From: Kitasatospora sp. NBC_01250 | Lineage (GTDB): Bacteria; Actinomycetota; Actinomycetes; Streptomycetales; Streptomycetaceae | Length of the DNA stretch: 64,000 bases | Assembly: GCF_036226465.1 (NCBI RefSeq) | Contig: NZ_CP108476.1 | Span: 3,038,001 to 3,102,000, forward strand | Reading direction: 5' to 3' | In this document: piece after piece, positions 24,191 to 33,130 of the stretch | How the letters are laid out: each line of letters begins with the position of its first letter | Numbering within the stretch: position 1 is the first letter of the stretch | Notes under the pieces: generated by a model | The model's input: the letters and a program-made list of their open reading frames with translations, nothing else | Databases searched by the model: none | Told to the model about the DNA's origin: nothing | Made by a program: the position numbers and the translations under genes

Positions 24191-25678
24191 GTGAGCGATG
24201 CTACGGACGGCGTGGTGGTCGGGGTCGGTGCGAGCGCCGGAGTGGCCGAGGACGAGGTGCTCACGCTGATCACCGAGGCACTGGCCGCCGCCGGTCTGCC
24301 GGCCGCGGCGGTGCGGCGGCTCGCCACCGTCGACGGGCGCCGTGCCGAGCCCGGACTGCTGGGTGCGGCAAGGGCGTTGGGGGTCCCACTGGTCGGTCAT
24401 CCGGCAGCGGAGCTGGGCGCGGTCGCGGTGCCCAACCCCTCGGCCCGGGTGCTGGCCGCCACCGGGACGGCGAGCGTGGCGGAGGCGGCGGCACTGCTCG
24501 GCGGCGGGGAGCTCCTTGTCGGGAAGCGGAAGTCGGGCCGGTCGACGGTGGCCGTCGCGACGCTGCCCGGCGGTCCGCGCGAGCCCGCCGACCCGCAGCC
24601 CACCGACCCGCAGCCCACCGGACCGCAGCCCGCCGACCCGCAGCCCGCCACCGAGCCGGACCTGCGCCACCACGGCGACGCCGAGGTCCGCGCCCCGGGC
24701 CTGGTCGACCTCGCGGTCAACGTCCGCACCGGCACGCCGCCCAGCTGGCTGCGCACCGCGCTGGCCGAGGCGCTCGGCGACCTCGCCGCCTACCCCGAGC
24801 AGACCACCGCCCGCGCCGCCGTCGCCGCCCGGCACGGCCGCCCGGTCGAGGAGGTGCTGCTCACCGCGGGCGCCGCCGAGGCCTTCGTGCTACTGGCCCG
24901 CACCCTGCGCCCGCGTCACGCGGTGGTCGTGCACCCGCAGTTCACCGAGCCCGAGGCCGCGCTGCGCGACGCGGGGATCACCGTGCACCGGGCGCTGCTG
25001 CGGCCCGAGGACGGCTTCCGGCTCACCGCGGGCGCGGTGCCCGAGGAGGCCGACCTGGTGGTGATCGGCAACCCGACCAACCCGACCTCGGTGCTGCACC
25101 CCGCCGCCGGCCTGATCGCCCTGGCCCGGCCCGGGCGCACCCTGGTGGTGGACGAGGCCTTCATGGACACCGTGCCCGGCGAGCCGGCCTCGCTCGCCTC
25201 CTTGCGGGAACTGCCCGGCCAGGTCGTGGTGTTGCGCAGCCTCACGAAGACCTGGGGGCTGGCCGGGCTGCGGATCGGCTATCTGCTGGCGCCGCCCGCC
25301 CTGGTCGCGGAGCTGGCCCGCAGCCAGCCGCTGTGGCCGGTCTCCAGCCTGGGCCTGCTGGCCGCCGAACTCTGCAGCGCCCCGGCCGCGTTGGCCGAGG
25401 CCGAGGCGGCGGCCGGCCGACTCGCCGAGGACCGCGGGTACTTGCTGAAGCGGCTGGCCGAGCTGCCGGGCATCCGGGTGCACGGCGAACCGGCCGCCTC
25501 CTTCGTGCTGATCCGGCTGCCCGGCGCCGACGGGGTGCGCGAGCGGCTGCGGGCGGCGGGCTTCGCCGTCCGGCGCGGGGACACCTTCCCGGGGCTGGGC
25601 CGGGACTGGCTGCGACTGGCCGTGCGGGACCGGGCCACCGTGGACGCGTTCCGCGCGGCGCTCGCCCAAGCTGTCTGA
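24191..25678 (+). CDS. CbiG C-domain - CobC-like aminotransferase fusion
   Basis: Two cobalamin proteins appear joined in 495 residues. Residues 1-130 resemble the C-terminal domain of CbiG (VVGVGASAGVAEDEVLTLITEALAAAGL...GVPLVGHPAAELGAVAVPNPSARVLAATGTASVAEAAAL). After a repetitive Pro/Gln linker, residues about 165-495 are a PLP-dependent fold I aminotransferase of the HisC/CobC (threonine-phosphate decarboxylase) type. These contain LAVNVRTGTPPSW, GNPTNPTSVLHP and the PLP lysine in RSLTKTWGLAGLRIGYLL. The domain likely makes aminopropanol phosphate for the lower cobalamin arm, matching CobD upstream. The start is taken at GTG 24191; an upstream in-frame start lacks a ribosome site. It lies 9.5 kb from the main cob operon. 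Confidence 0.85.
   Translation: MSDATDGVVVGVGASAGVAEDEVLTLITEALAAAGLPAAAVRRLATVDGRRAEPGLLGAARALGVPLVGHPAAELGAVAVPNPSARVLAATGTASVAEAAALLGGGELLVGKRKSGRSTVAVATLPGGPREPADPQPTDPQPTGPQPADPQPATEPDLRHHGDAEVRAPGLVDLAVNVRTGTPPSWLRTALAEALGDLAAYPEQTTARAAVAARHGRPVEEVLLTAGAAEAFVLLARTLRPRHAVVVHPQFTEPEAALRDAGITVHRALLRPEDGFRLTAGAVPEEADLVVIGNPTNPTSVLHPAAGLIALARPGRTLVVDEAFMDTVPGEPASLASLRELPGQVVVLRSLTKTWGLAGLRIGYLLAPPALVAELARSQPLWPVSSLGLLAAELCSAPAALAEAEAAAGRLAEDRGYLLKRLAELPGIRVHGEPAASFVLIRLPGADGVRERLRAAGFAVRRGDTFPGLGRDWLRLAVRDRATVDAFRAALAQAV
24583..24642 (+). repeat. 15-bp tandem repeat in the CbiG/CobC linker
   Basis: Four near-identical 15-base units (gcccgccgacccgca and variants) encode the pentapeptide series PADPQ, PTDPQ, PTGPQ, PADPQ between the two domains. 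The in-frame repeat is a flexible linker and likely to vary in copy number between strains. Confidence 0.85.
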
Positions 25679-25685
25679 CGGACCG

Positions 25686-26675
25686 TCAGCCGGACGCGCC
25701 GAGCAGCGAGTCGGCGAGCTGGGTGCGCTGGTAGAAGACCGAGCGGCCGGAGCGCTGCGAGGAGACGATGCCGGCCGCCCGCAGCGCGGTGAGGTGCTGG
25801 GAGACCCCGGCGGCGGACATCCCGGTGCGGTGCGAGAGTTCGGTGGTGGAGGCCGGGGCGGCCAGCTCGGTGAGCAGCAGGGCGCGCGAGCGGCCGAGCA
25901 CGGCGGCCACCGCGTCCGGCACCTCGGCACTGGGCTGCTCCCAGAGCATGCCGACGCCCCGGCTCGGGTAGCAGAGCTGGACCACCTCCGTCGGCCGGTT
26001 GATCAGCAGCACCGAGGGCCCCACGAAGGCCGAGGGGACCAGCAGCAGCCCGCGCCCGGACAGCGTGCCCTTGTGGTCGCAGGTGTTCTGCGGCAGCCGC
26101 AGCACCTCCGAGCACCACTCCACCCGCGCGTCCAGCTCGCCCAGCACGGCCGCCGCGCCCCCGGCGGCGAAGCGCCGCGACTGGTGCAGCACGTCCGCCT
26201 CCAGCACGGTGCGCAGCCGCGGCCAGGAGGGGGCGAGCGCGACCTCCCAGTACCGGCGCAGCTCGTCGATCAGCTGCGGCAGGACGGCCGCCGGGTCCTC
26301 GTCGAAGGCCCGCACGGCGGGGGTCCAGGGCGCCAGCCGGCCGAGGTCGGCGCGGATCTGCTCGGGGGTGGCGGCGGCCAGCACGGCCAGCTCGCCCTCC
26401 AGCGCGAGGTCGGCGCGCGGGCTGGGGGTGAGCGAGGGCGGCGGCGGGTTGAGGAAGTCGGGGATGTAGCCCTGGGCCGGGACCAGGTCGGCCAGCAGAG
26501 CGCCGGGCAGGCCGGCGGCGGCCAGCCGCGGCAGCGTCCGGTCGGCCCAGCGCCGGTGCAGCGGGCGGGCGGTGGGCGAGGCGAGCACCCGAAGGCTGGT
26601 CACCACCTCCCAGAGCGGCGAGAGCGCCAGTCTGGTGTGGGCCAGGTCGCGGGCCGAAAAGGCCAGTTCGAGCAC
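25686..26675 (-). CDS. ArsR-type winged-helix regulator with large N-domain
   Basis: The 329-residue protein has its DNA-binding domain at the C-terminus. LLLTELAAPASTTELSHRTGMSAAGVSQHLTALRAAGIVSSQRSGRSVFYQRT (residues about 270-322) is an ArsR-type HTH with wing. The first 250 residues form the helical N-terminal domain of the DUF5937-type streptomycete ArsR proteins, with no metal-binding cysteine pair. GTG 26675 has gggga five bases upstream. It diverges from an MFS transporter across 71 bases, the usual layout for a regulator of an efflux pump. It converges on the CbiG/CobC gene with seven bases between stops. Confidence 0.85.
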   Translation of the reverse strand: MLELAFSARDLAHTRLALSPLWEVVTSLRVLASPTARPLHRRWADRTLPRLAAAGLPGALLADLVPAQGYIPDFLNPPPPSLTPSPRADLALEGELAVLAAATPEQIRADLGRLAPWTPAVRAFDEDPAAVLPQLIDELRRYWEVALAPSWPRLRTVLEADVLHQSRRFAAGGAAAVLGELDARVEWCSEVLRLPQNTCDHKGTLSGRGLLLVPSAFVGPSVLLINRPTEVVQLCYPSRGVGMLWEQPSAEVPDAVAAVLGRSRALLLTELAAPASTTELSHRTGMSAAGVSQHLTALRAAGIVSSQRSGRSVFYQRTQLADSLLGASG

Positions 26676-26746
26676 GGTCTCCCCCTTGGATTCGGCCCTG
26701 CCTGAATGAATGGTGCAACTTCGGTGACCCGCGCAGGATTCCCGCC

Positions 26747-28126
26747 ATGACCCCGCACACCACGGCCGTCGAGGCCCCCCTCGACGCTGCCCCCGCCTGG
26801 ATCCTCCCCTCCGAATCCCTCCCTGTCGAGTCCGTCGCCGTCGCGGCCCTCCCCGACGCGTCCGCCCTGGTCGACGCCGTCTCCACGCCCACCTCCCCTG
26901 CCGCGCTGCCGGCCGGGCCCCGCCGAACCGACCGGCTCCGCGCCCGGTTCGGCGGCTTCGGCGGCCCGTTCTGGGTGGTGATCGGCGGCACGGCGGTGAA
27001 CCGGGTGGGCAACATGGTGCTGCCATTCCTGGTCTTCTTCCTCGGCTCCCGGCACATCGCCACCGACCGGATCCCCTTCGTGCTGGGCGCGCTCGGGCTC
27101 GGCGGGCTGCTCGGCCCGGTGCTCGGCGGGCTGCTGACCGACCGCCTCGGCAGCCGCGCCGCGATGGTCACCGGGATGATCGGCACGGCCGCCTCGCAGG
27201 GCCTGCTCTTCGCCGCTCCGAACCTGGCCACCCTCACGCTGGCGGCGGTGGCCCTGGGCGCGGCGGGCAGCCTGCACCTGCCCGGCGCCGCCACGCTGGT
27301 GGCCGGCGCGACCGGGCCCGAGCGGCGGCGGGTCGCGTTCGGGCTGTTCCACTGGTCGATCAACGTCGGTACGGCGGTGGCGGGTGCGATCGGCGGGTTC
27401 CTGGCCGAGCACGGCTACGGGTTGCTCTTCGCGCTCGACGCGGCCACCTGCCTGGGCTACGCCCTGTTGGCGGCCACCCTGCTGCCGCGCTCGGCGGGGC
27501 GGGCCGCGGACCGGCGGGCGGCCGCGGACGGCGGCGGCTACCGGGTCGTGCTGCGCGACCGGCTGCTGCTCTCCCTGCTGCTGCCCATCGTGCTGGCCGA
27601 AGGCATCTACGCGCAGACCGAGTTCACGCTGCCGCTGGCGATCCGCGACCACGCCCTGCCGGCCACCGTCTTCGGTCTGGCGGCCGTGGTCAACGCGCTG
27701 CTGGTGGTGACGCTGCAGCCGATCGCCTCGGTCTGGCTGGTCCGCTTCGACCGGCTCCGGCTCTGGTCGGTGGCCATCGTGCTGGTGAGTGCTGGCGTCG
27801 CGCTGACCGGGATCGCGGACAGCGCCTGGGGGTTCGCGCTGACGGTGGTGGTGTGGAGCCTGGGCGAGGTCTTCGCCAGCGGGCTCTACACCTCGATCGT
27901 CGCCGACCTGGCACCGGCCGACGCCCAGGGCCGCTACCAGGGCGCCTCGGGGTGGGCCCGCGGTCTGGCCCGGCTCGTCGCCCTGGTGCTGGGCTCGGCG
28001 GTCTACGCGGGCCTGGGTCCGGCGGCGCTCTGGTGGAGCTGCGCGGTGCTCGGCCTGGTGGGGGCGGGGCTGCCGCTCCTGCTCTCCCGGGCGGTGCGCG
28101 GCCGCACCGCGGCGGCCGCCGGATGA
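26747..28126 (+). CDS. MFS transporter, probable efflux pump
   Basis: A 459-residue integral membrane protein with about 12 helices. A long cytosolic N-terminus of about 70 residues rich in Pro/Ala/Asp precedes the first helix (FWVVIGGTAVNRVGNMVLPFLVFFLG). The loop 2-3 signature GGLLTDRLGSRAAMV is present near residue 130. It is predicted to export a small molecule using proton motive force. It is divergent from the ArsR-type regulator that probably controls it. The substrate is unknown. Transcription ends at the 28137-28179 hairpin. Confidence 0.88.
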   Translation: MTPHTTAVEAPLDAAPAWILPSESLPVESVAVAALPDASALVDAVSTPTSPAALPAGPRRTDRLRARFGGFGGPFWVVIGGTAVNRVGNMVLPFLVFFLGSRHIATDRIPFVLGALGLGGLLGPVLGGLLTDRLGSRAAMVTGMIGTAASQGLLFAAPNLATLTLAAVALGAAGSLHLPGAATLVAGATGPERRRVAFGLFHWSINVGTAVAGAIGGFLAEHGYGLLFALDAATCLGYALLAATLLPRSAGRAADRRAAADGGGYRVVLRDRLLLSLLLPIVLAEGIYAQTEFTLPLAIRDHALPATVFGLAAVVNALLVVTLQPIASVWLVRFDRLRLWSVAIVLVSAGVALTGIADSAWGFALTVVVWSLGEVFASGLYTSIVADLAPADAQGRYQGASGWARGLARLVALVLGSAVYAGLGPAALWWSCAVLGLVGAGLPLLLSRAVRGRTAAAAG

Positions 28127-28136
28127 GGGCGCCCGA

Positions 28137-28179
28137 CACCGCTGCCCGGCCACCCACGGGGGGTGGCCGGGCAGCGGTG
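28137..28179. terminator. 19-bp perfect stem between MFS gene and glnII
   Basis: Arms 28137-28155 and 28161-28179 are exact complements with a five-base loop. The element lies between the stops of two convergent genes and can terminate both. Confidence 0.88.
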
Positions 28180-28208
28180 CGTCAGCAGCTCGGCGGCTGG
28201 TCGGGTGC

Positions 28209-29231
28209 TCAGACCTGGCCGGCCTTCTCCAGCGCGGAGCAGCAGGTGTTGACCAGCAGGCGGGTCACCACGTACGGGTCGACGTTGGCGTTCGGGCGAC
28301 GGTCCTCGATGTAGCCCTTCTTCTCCACCTCGACCTGCCACGGGATGCGGACCGAGGCACCGCGGTCCGAGACGCCGTAGGAGTAGACGTTCCACGGGGC
28401 GGTCTCGTGCTTGCCGGTCAGGCGGGCCTGGATGTCGTCGCCGTACTGGCTGACGTGCTCCAGCACGATGTCCTGGGAGGCGCCGAGCGACTCGCAGGCG
28501 GTGATGATCGCGTCGTAGCCCTCGCGCATCGCCTTGGTGGAGAAGTTGGTGTGCGCGCCCGCGCCGTTCCAGTCGCCGCGCACCGGCTTGGCGTCCAGGG
28601 TGGCGTCGATGCCGAACTCCTCGGCGGTGCGGTACAGCAGGTAGCGGGCGACCCACAGGTGGTCGGAGGCGGTCAGCGCGTCGACCGGGCCGATCTGGAA
28701 CTCCCACTGGCCGGGCATGACCTCGGCGTTGATGCCGCAGATCGCCAGGCCCGCGCCCAGGCAGCGGTCCAGGTGCAGCTCGACGATCTCGCGGCCGAAG
28801 ACCTCCTCGGCGCCGATCCCGCAGTAGTAGCCGCCCTGCGGGGCCGGGAAGCCGCCCTCGGGGAAGCCGAGCGGGCGCGAGCCCTTGAAGAAGGTGTACT
28901 CCTGCTCGATACCGAAGATCGACTCCTGCGCGGCGAACCGCTCGGCGATCGGACGCAGCAGGGCGCGGGTGTTGGAGACGTGCGGGGTGCCGTCCGTCTC
29001 GTTGACCTCGCAGAGCACCAGGATGTGGTCGCCGCCGCGGATCGGGTCCGGGAAGGAGGCGACCGGCTCGAGCACCCGGTCCGAGGCGTGGCCCTCGGCC
29101 TGGTTGGTGGAGGAACCGTCGAAGCCCCAGGTCGGCAGCTTGTCGGCGTTGGCCAGGATCCGAGTCTTGGAGCGGAGCTTGGCGGTCGGCTGCGTGCCGT
29201 CGATCCAGATGTACTCGGCCTTGATTGCCAC
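28209..29231 (-). CDS. glnII: Glutamine synthetase type II
   Basis: ATP-dependent synthesis of glutamine from glutamate and ammonium. The 340-residue length and motifs are those of the eukaryote-like GSII family found in Streptomyces and rhizobia. The beta-grasp start is AEYIWIDGTQP with TWGFDGSSTNQAEG. FGIEQEYTFF carries metal-binding glutamates near 108, and GINAEVMPGQWEFQIGP lies near 170. Other motifs are RGDWNGAGAHTNFST, the SVRIP segment and the YIEDRRPNANVDPYVV end. Unlike GlnA it lacks the adenylylation tyrosine loop of the class I enzyme. It is monocistronic, with its own upstream region holding GlnR-like half-sites and a palindrome. Confidence 0.97.
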   Translation of the reverse strand: MAIKAEYIWIDGTQPTAKLRSKTRILANADKLPTWGFDGSSTNQAEGHASDRVLEPVASFPDPIRGGDHILVLCEVNETDGTPHVSNTRALLRPIAERFAAQESIFGIEQEYTFFKGSRPLGFPEGGFPAPQGGYYCGIGAEEVFGREIVELHLDRCLGAGLAICGINAEVMPGQWEFQIGPVDALTASDHLWVARYLLYRTAEEFGIDATLDAKPVRGDWNGAGAHTNFSTKAMREGYDAIITACESLGASQDIVLEHVSQYGDDIQARLTGKHETAPWNVYSYGVSDRGASVRIPWQVEVEKKGYIEDRRPNANVDPYVVTRLLVNTCCSALEKAGQV

Positions 29232-29306
29232 GGCGGTCTACCTCGCATGTCTCGGTGGGTGCCCGCGTAGCGTCGCAAGCCGCCGTTTCCCCGTTGTTCC
29301 TCTTGT

Positions 29307-29364
29307 GTAACCAGCATGTGAACCGACTGTCCGAAGTGACACCCTCACAGTGCGAAGGTGTCAC
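29307..29364 (-). promoter_or_regulatory. glnII upstream region: GlnR-like half-sites and palindrome
   Basis: GTAAC (29307-29311) is followed after six bases by GTGAAC (29318-29323), similar to the GTnAC-n6-GaAAC arrangement of GlnR boxes. A separate perfect inverted repeat, gtgacacc at 29336-29343 and ggtgtcac at 29357-29364, lies 105-133 bases before the gene. GlnR control of glnII is established in Streptomyces; assignment of these exact bases is inference. Confidence 0.45.
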
Positions 29365-29414
29365 CAACCGGACGGACGGCCGCGCTGACCGGCGCTCGTC
29401 CGGATCGTCGCAGC

Positions 29415-30614
29415 TCAGCGGCGGTGCGCGGCCCGACGACGGCGGGCCAGCAGGACGGTGGCCACCCCGACCACCACCAGCGCACTGCCGCCGGCGAGCG
29501 CCGGGATGGTGCCGGCCGCGCCGGTGAAGGCAAGGCCGGAGGCCTTCGAGGTCCCGCCGGACGCCACGCTCGGGGCCGGGTTGCCGGAGGCGGCCGCGCT
29601 CGGGGCACCCGAGCCGCCGACGCCGAGCTGGGCAACGGGCTCACCGCTCACCGGCACCCCGGCGCCACCGGAGCCGCCGGAGCTGCCGGAGCCGCCGGTG
29701 CTCGCCGGGCCACCCGCCGACGGCGCGCCCGTGGAGGCGCCCACCGACGGACCGCCCGAGGACCCGGCCCCCGCCGGCCCGGACCCGGACGGCGCGGCGG
29801 ACGGGGTGGACGGGGTGGACGGGTTGGACGAGTCCGAGGGGCCCGCGGACGGCGCGCTCACCGAGGCGGGCGCGGACGGCGCGGACGAGCCGGACGGCGC
29901 CCCGCCCGCCCCGGTCGGCTTCTGGCAGCTCACCGACGCCACCGTGACCGTCCCCGTCACCTTGGCGACGTTGAGGTTCAGCGGGTTCAGGGCCACCCGC
30001 ACGGTGAGCGCGGCAGCCGCCGCAGAGGTGGAGGTGGTGCTGCGTGGCGAGAAGTCGATGTCGACCTCGCCGACCCCGGGCACACTCACCTGGGTCGTCC
30101 CGTCCAGCTTCAAGGTGACCGAGTGGCCCAGCACGGTGAGCTTGGCGGGCGAGGTCACCGTGGCGGTCGGCTGGCCGTCCACCGGGCAGCTCACCGAGCT
30201 GCCGAGCGCCTGCAGTCCGAGCAGCGCGCTGCCGGGCAGACCGGGGACGTTCACGTTGGCGTTGACCAACTGGACAGCGGCGCTGGCGCCTTGGGCGTCG
30301 ACATGGGTGACCGACTTGCCGACCTCGGCCCGCACCAGGTCGATCGGCCCGGACTGCCCGACCCCGGCGACGTCCGCGGTGAGCATCGCGCCGTTCGCCT
30401 CGGCCGGGGACTGCACCTTGTTCAGCGCGACGTCCACCGGCACGTCCACCGCATTGTTCAACAGGCTGACGTCGAGGCTGAGTTCGGCGGTCACCGCACT
30501 GGCCCGACCAGTGTCGGGGGTGGCGGCGAAGGCCGGGACCGGCAGCGCCGCGAGGGCGGTGGCGGCCAGCACGACGGCGGCGCGGCGGTGGACGGGACGG
30601 GCAGCGGACAGCAC
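29415..30614 (-). CDS. SCO1860-like secreted protein with LAxTG sorting signal
   Basis: The protein has a signal peptide (RRAAVVLAATALAALPVPAFA), then about 220 residues of secreted domain with one pair of cysteines and several VxVPG/VDIDFSP strands. A Ser/Pro/Gly-rich linker of about 110 residues follows. The cell-wall signal consists of LAFTG, a hydrophobic helix and RRRR at the end. LAxTG is the motif of class E sortases in streptomycetes, so covalent attachment to peptidoglycan is expected. I prefer the GTG at 30614, which has gggggt upstream; a GTG at 30653 would add 13 residues. A secreted protein of this kind sits beside cobalamin genes in other streptomycetes, but its function is unknown. 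Confidence 0.8.
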   Translation of the reverse strand: MLSAARPVHRRAAVVLAATALAALPVPAFAATPDTGRASAVTAELSLDVSLLNNAVDVPVDVALNKVQSPAEANGAMLTADVAGVGQSGPIDLVRAEVGKSVTHVDAQGASAAVQLVNANVNVPGLPGSALLGLQALGSSVSCPVDGQPTATVTSPAKLTVLGHSVTLKLDGTTQVSVPGVGEVDIDFSPRSTTSTSAAAAALTVRVALNPLNLNVAKVTGTVTVASVSCQKPTGAGGAPSGSSAPSAPASVSAPSAGPSDSSNPSTPSTPSAAPSGSGPAGAGSSGGPSVGASTGAPSAGGPASTGGSGSSGGSGGAGVPVSGEPVAQLGVGGSGAPSAAASGNPAPSVASGGTSKASGLAFTGAAGTIPALAGGSALVVVGVATVLLARRRRAAHRR

Positions 30615-30757
30615 GGTGGAACCCCCACGGAGTACGGAACTTGAGCCGGGCACGGAGACGGCACCGGCTGCGGAATCCCGTCATCCTCGGGGCGGTTCAA
30701 CCGTCCCGAGGGCAACTACCGCCCCTGGTTCACTCATTGGAGTGAACCAGGCCCACT

Positions 30758-31216
30758 TCACCCACTGGCGTGGGTGATCTTGCTGGTGTTGACGAAGAGA
30801 CCGGCGAACGCGGCCACCGACGCGGTCAGCGCCGGCACGGCGTCCGGATGCCGCGGGTCGACCAGGACGGCCAGGCCGGCCGAGCCGGCCGCGAGCAGCG
30901 CACAGGTCGCCAGGCCGCTCCAGACCGGCTGCCGCACCGTGTGGCCGGGGTTGATCACCGCGCCGAGCAGCGCGGCCACCAGGCCGGGGGCGGTCTGTGC
31001 CATGCTGGGCAGCTGGGAGTTGCCGTCCCAGCCGAGCACGCCCAGGAAGACCATCAGCAGGCCGAACCCGACCGCCGCCAGCACGGCCGCCGGCCCGGAC
31101 GGCACCGGCTGCGCGGGCTGACCGGCCGCGGGCTGAGCAGCCCCGGCGGGCTCCTTGGTCAGTTGCGCAGCCTGCGTGGACTGCGCAGCCTGCGTGGGCT
31201 CAGCAGGCGTCGCCAT
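30758..31216 (-). CDS. Small membrane protein, translationally coupled to ung
   Basis: The 152-residue protein has a soluble Ala/Gln/Thr/Pro-rich N-terminus of about 45 residues with a repeated QAAQxT pattern. Three or four hydrophobic helices follow: AVLAAVGFGLLMVFLGVLG, PGLVAALLGAVI, LATCALLAAGSAGLAVL and LTASVAAFAGLFVNTS. Its ATG overlaps the ung stop (ATGA). No family or function is recognised. Confidence 0.72.
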   Translation of the reverse strand: MATPAEPTQAAQSTQAAQLTKEPAGAAQPAAGQPAQPVPSGPAAVLAAVGFGLLMVFLGVLGWDGNSQLPSMAQTAPGLVAALLGAVINPGHTVRQPVWSGLATCALLAAGSAGLAVLVDPRHPDAVPALTASVAAFAGLFVNTSKITHASG

Positions 31217-31893
31217 CAGGAGAGCCGCCAATCCACCGGCTGAGCCCCCTGCTGCACCAGCAGCTCGTTGGCCCGGCTGAACGGCCGCGAGCCGAAGAAG
31301 CCGCGGTCCGCCGACATCGGGCTCGGGTGCGCCGACTCGATGGCCGGCAGCGAGCCCAGCAGCGGACGCAGGTTGCGCGCGTCCCGCCCCCACAGGATCG
31401 CCACCAGCGGCGTGCCGCGGGCCACCAGCGCCCGGATCGCCTGCTCGGTGACCTGCTCCCAGCCCTTGCCCCGGTGCGCGGCCGGCTTGCCGGGCGCGGT
31501 GGTCAGCGCCCGGTTGAGCAGCAGCACGCCCTGCCGGGTCCACGGCGTCAGATCGCCGTTGGCGGGCGGCGGGAAGCCGAGGTCCTGGCCGTACTCGCGG
31601 TAGATGTTGATCAGGCTGCCCGGGATCGGCCGCACCTGCGGCGCCACCGAGAAGCTCAGCCCCACCGCGTGGCCCGGCGTCGGGTACGGGTCCTGACCCA
31701 TGATCAGGACTCTCACCTGGTCGAACGGCTGCTGGAAGGCGCGCAGCACGTCGGGCCCGGCCGGCAGGTAGGTGCGCCCGGCGGCCAGCTCGCCGCGCAG
31801 GAACTCACCCATGGCGGTGACCTGCCCGGCCACCGGTTGCAGGGCCTGGGCCCAGCCTGGTTCGACGATCTCATGCAGAGGACGCGGTGCCAT
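31216..31893 (-). CDS. ung: Uracil-DNA glycosylase, family 1
   Basis: Removes uracil from DNA to start base-excision repair. The water-activating motif [17 protein letters not shown] is present near residues 70-86. So are [22 protein letters not shown] near 115-136 and the DNA-intercalation and catalytic-His motif [21 protein letters not shown] near 190-210. Length (225) is typical. It begins at ATG with the usual N-terminal LHEIVEPGW. It is the first gene of a pair with a small membrane protein. Confidence 0.96.
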   Translation of the reverse strand: MAPRPLHEIVEPGWAQALQPVAGQVTAMGEFLRGELAAGRTYLPAGPDVLRAFQQPFDQVRVLIMGQDPYPTPGHAVGLSFSVAPQVRPIPGSLINIYREYGQDLGFPPPANGDLTPWTRQGVLLLNRALTTAPGKPAAHRGKGWEQVTEQAIRALVARGTPLVAILWGRDARNLRPLLGSLPAIESAHPSPMSADRGFFGSRPFSRANELLVQQGAQPVDWRLS

Positions 31894-32038
31894 GGCATCA
31901 CCCTATCGGCCCAAGGCAGCCCGCCACGAGGGCGCCTGGCGGCCCGGCCCAGGTCAGCGCCCCGGCGAGGCAACCCGGTGCGGCGCCCCGGCACGGCAAC
32001 CCGGCTCGGCAACCCGGAGGGCAGCCCGGTGCGGCGGC

Positions 32039-33130
32039 TCAGCCCAACGGCCGGCCGCGCAGCACCACCAGCTGCGGGTCGGCCAGCACCCGCACGTCCG
32101 CGCGCGGGTCCTCGGCGTAGACCACCAGGTCGGCCGGTGCCCCCTCGCTCAGCGCGTCCCGGCCGAGCCAGGCCCGCGCTCCCCAACTGGCCGCCGAGAG
32201 CGCCTCGGTGGCGCTCAGCCCGGCCTTGACCAGCTCGGCCACCTCGGCCGCGACCAGGCCGTGGGCCAGCGAGCCGCCCGCGTCGGTGCCGACGTAGATC
32301 GGCACGCCCGCGTCGTGCGCGGCGCCCACCGTGTCGTAGCGGCGCTCGTGCAGGCGGCGCAGGTGGGCCGCCCAGGCGGGGAACTTGGCCTCGCCGCCGG
32401 CCGCCAGGCTCGGGAAGGTCGCGATGTTGACCAGCGTCGGCACGATCGCCACCGAGCGCTCGGCGAAGACCGGGATCAACTCCTCGGTCAGGCCGGTGGC
32501 GTGCTCGACGCAGTCGATGCCGGCCGCCAGCAGGTCGGGCAGCGACTCGGCCGCAAAGCAGTGCGCGGTGACCCGCGCGCCCTCGGCGTGCGCCGCCGCG
32601 ATCGCCTCGCGCAGCGCGTCGCCGGGCCAGCAGGCGGCCAGGTCGCCGCGCTCGCGGTCGATCCAGTCGCCGACCAGCTTGACCCAGCCGTCACCGCGGC
32701 GGGCCTCCTGGACCACGTAGGCGGTCAGATCGCCGGGCTCGATCTCGTGCGCGTAATTGCGCAGATAGCGGCGGGTGCGGGCGATGTGCCGGCCGGCCCG
32801 GATGATTTTCGGCAGGTCCTCGCGCTCGTCGATCCAGCGGGTGTCGGCGGCCGAGCCGGCGTCGCGGATCAGCAGGGTGCCCGCGCCGAGATCGGTCAGT
32901 GCCTGCTTCTCGCTGGTCGCCTCGTCCACCGCGCCGTGCGCGTCCAGGCCGACGTGGCAGTGCGCGTCCACCAGGCCGGGCAGCACCCAGCCGTGCACCG
33001 TGCGGACGTCGCGGGCGCCCGCGGGCCGCTGGTAGGTCACCCGGCCGTCGAGCACCCAGAGTTCGTCCCGGACCTCGTCGGGGCCGACCAGCACCCGGCC
33101 CGTGATGTGCAGCACCGCGCCATCCGTCAT
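32039..33130 (-). CDS. Amidohydrolase-superfamily metallohydrolase
   Basis: A 363-residue TIM-barrel hydrolase with the imidazolonepropionase/prolidase-like arrangement. The metal ligands appear in VDAHCHVGLD (HxH), the carboxylated-Lys region WVKLVGDW, TAHCF, CVEHATG and the catalytic Asp of VGTDAGGS. Short beta-sandwich strands at both ends (LHITGRVLVGPDEVRDELWVLDGRV and ADLVVYAEDPRADVRVL) are typical. It hydrolyses a cyclic amide, peptide or similar bond; the substrate cannot be read from the sequence. It stands alone. Just past its stop (31935-32035) the DNA has short direct repeats of ggcaacccgg. Confidence 0.88.
   Translation of the reverse strand: MTDGAVLHITGRVLVGPDEVRDELWVLDGRVTYQRPAGARDVRTVHGWVLPGLVDAHCHVGLDAHGAVDEATSEKQALTDLGAGTLLIRDAGSAADTRWIDEREDLPKIIRAGRHIARTRRYLRNYAHEIEPGDLTAYVVQEARRGDGWVKLVGDWIDRERGDLAACWPGDALREAIAAAHAEGARVTAHCFAAESLPDLLAAGIDCVEHATGLTEELIPVFAERSVAIVPTLVNIATFPSLAAGGEAKFPAWAAHLRRLHERRYDTVGAAHDAGVPIYVGTDAGGSLAHGLVAAEVAELVKAGLSATEALSAASWGARAWLGRDALSEGAPADLVVYAEDPRADVRVLADPQLVVLRGRPLG

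Noticed and set aside
31930..32036. Repeated ggcaacccgg motif as a regulatory array
   Set aside because: Spacing is irregular and the copies lie between the amidohydrolase stop and the upstream region of ung; it looks like simple low-complexity DNA.
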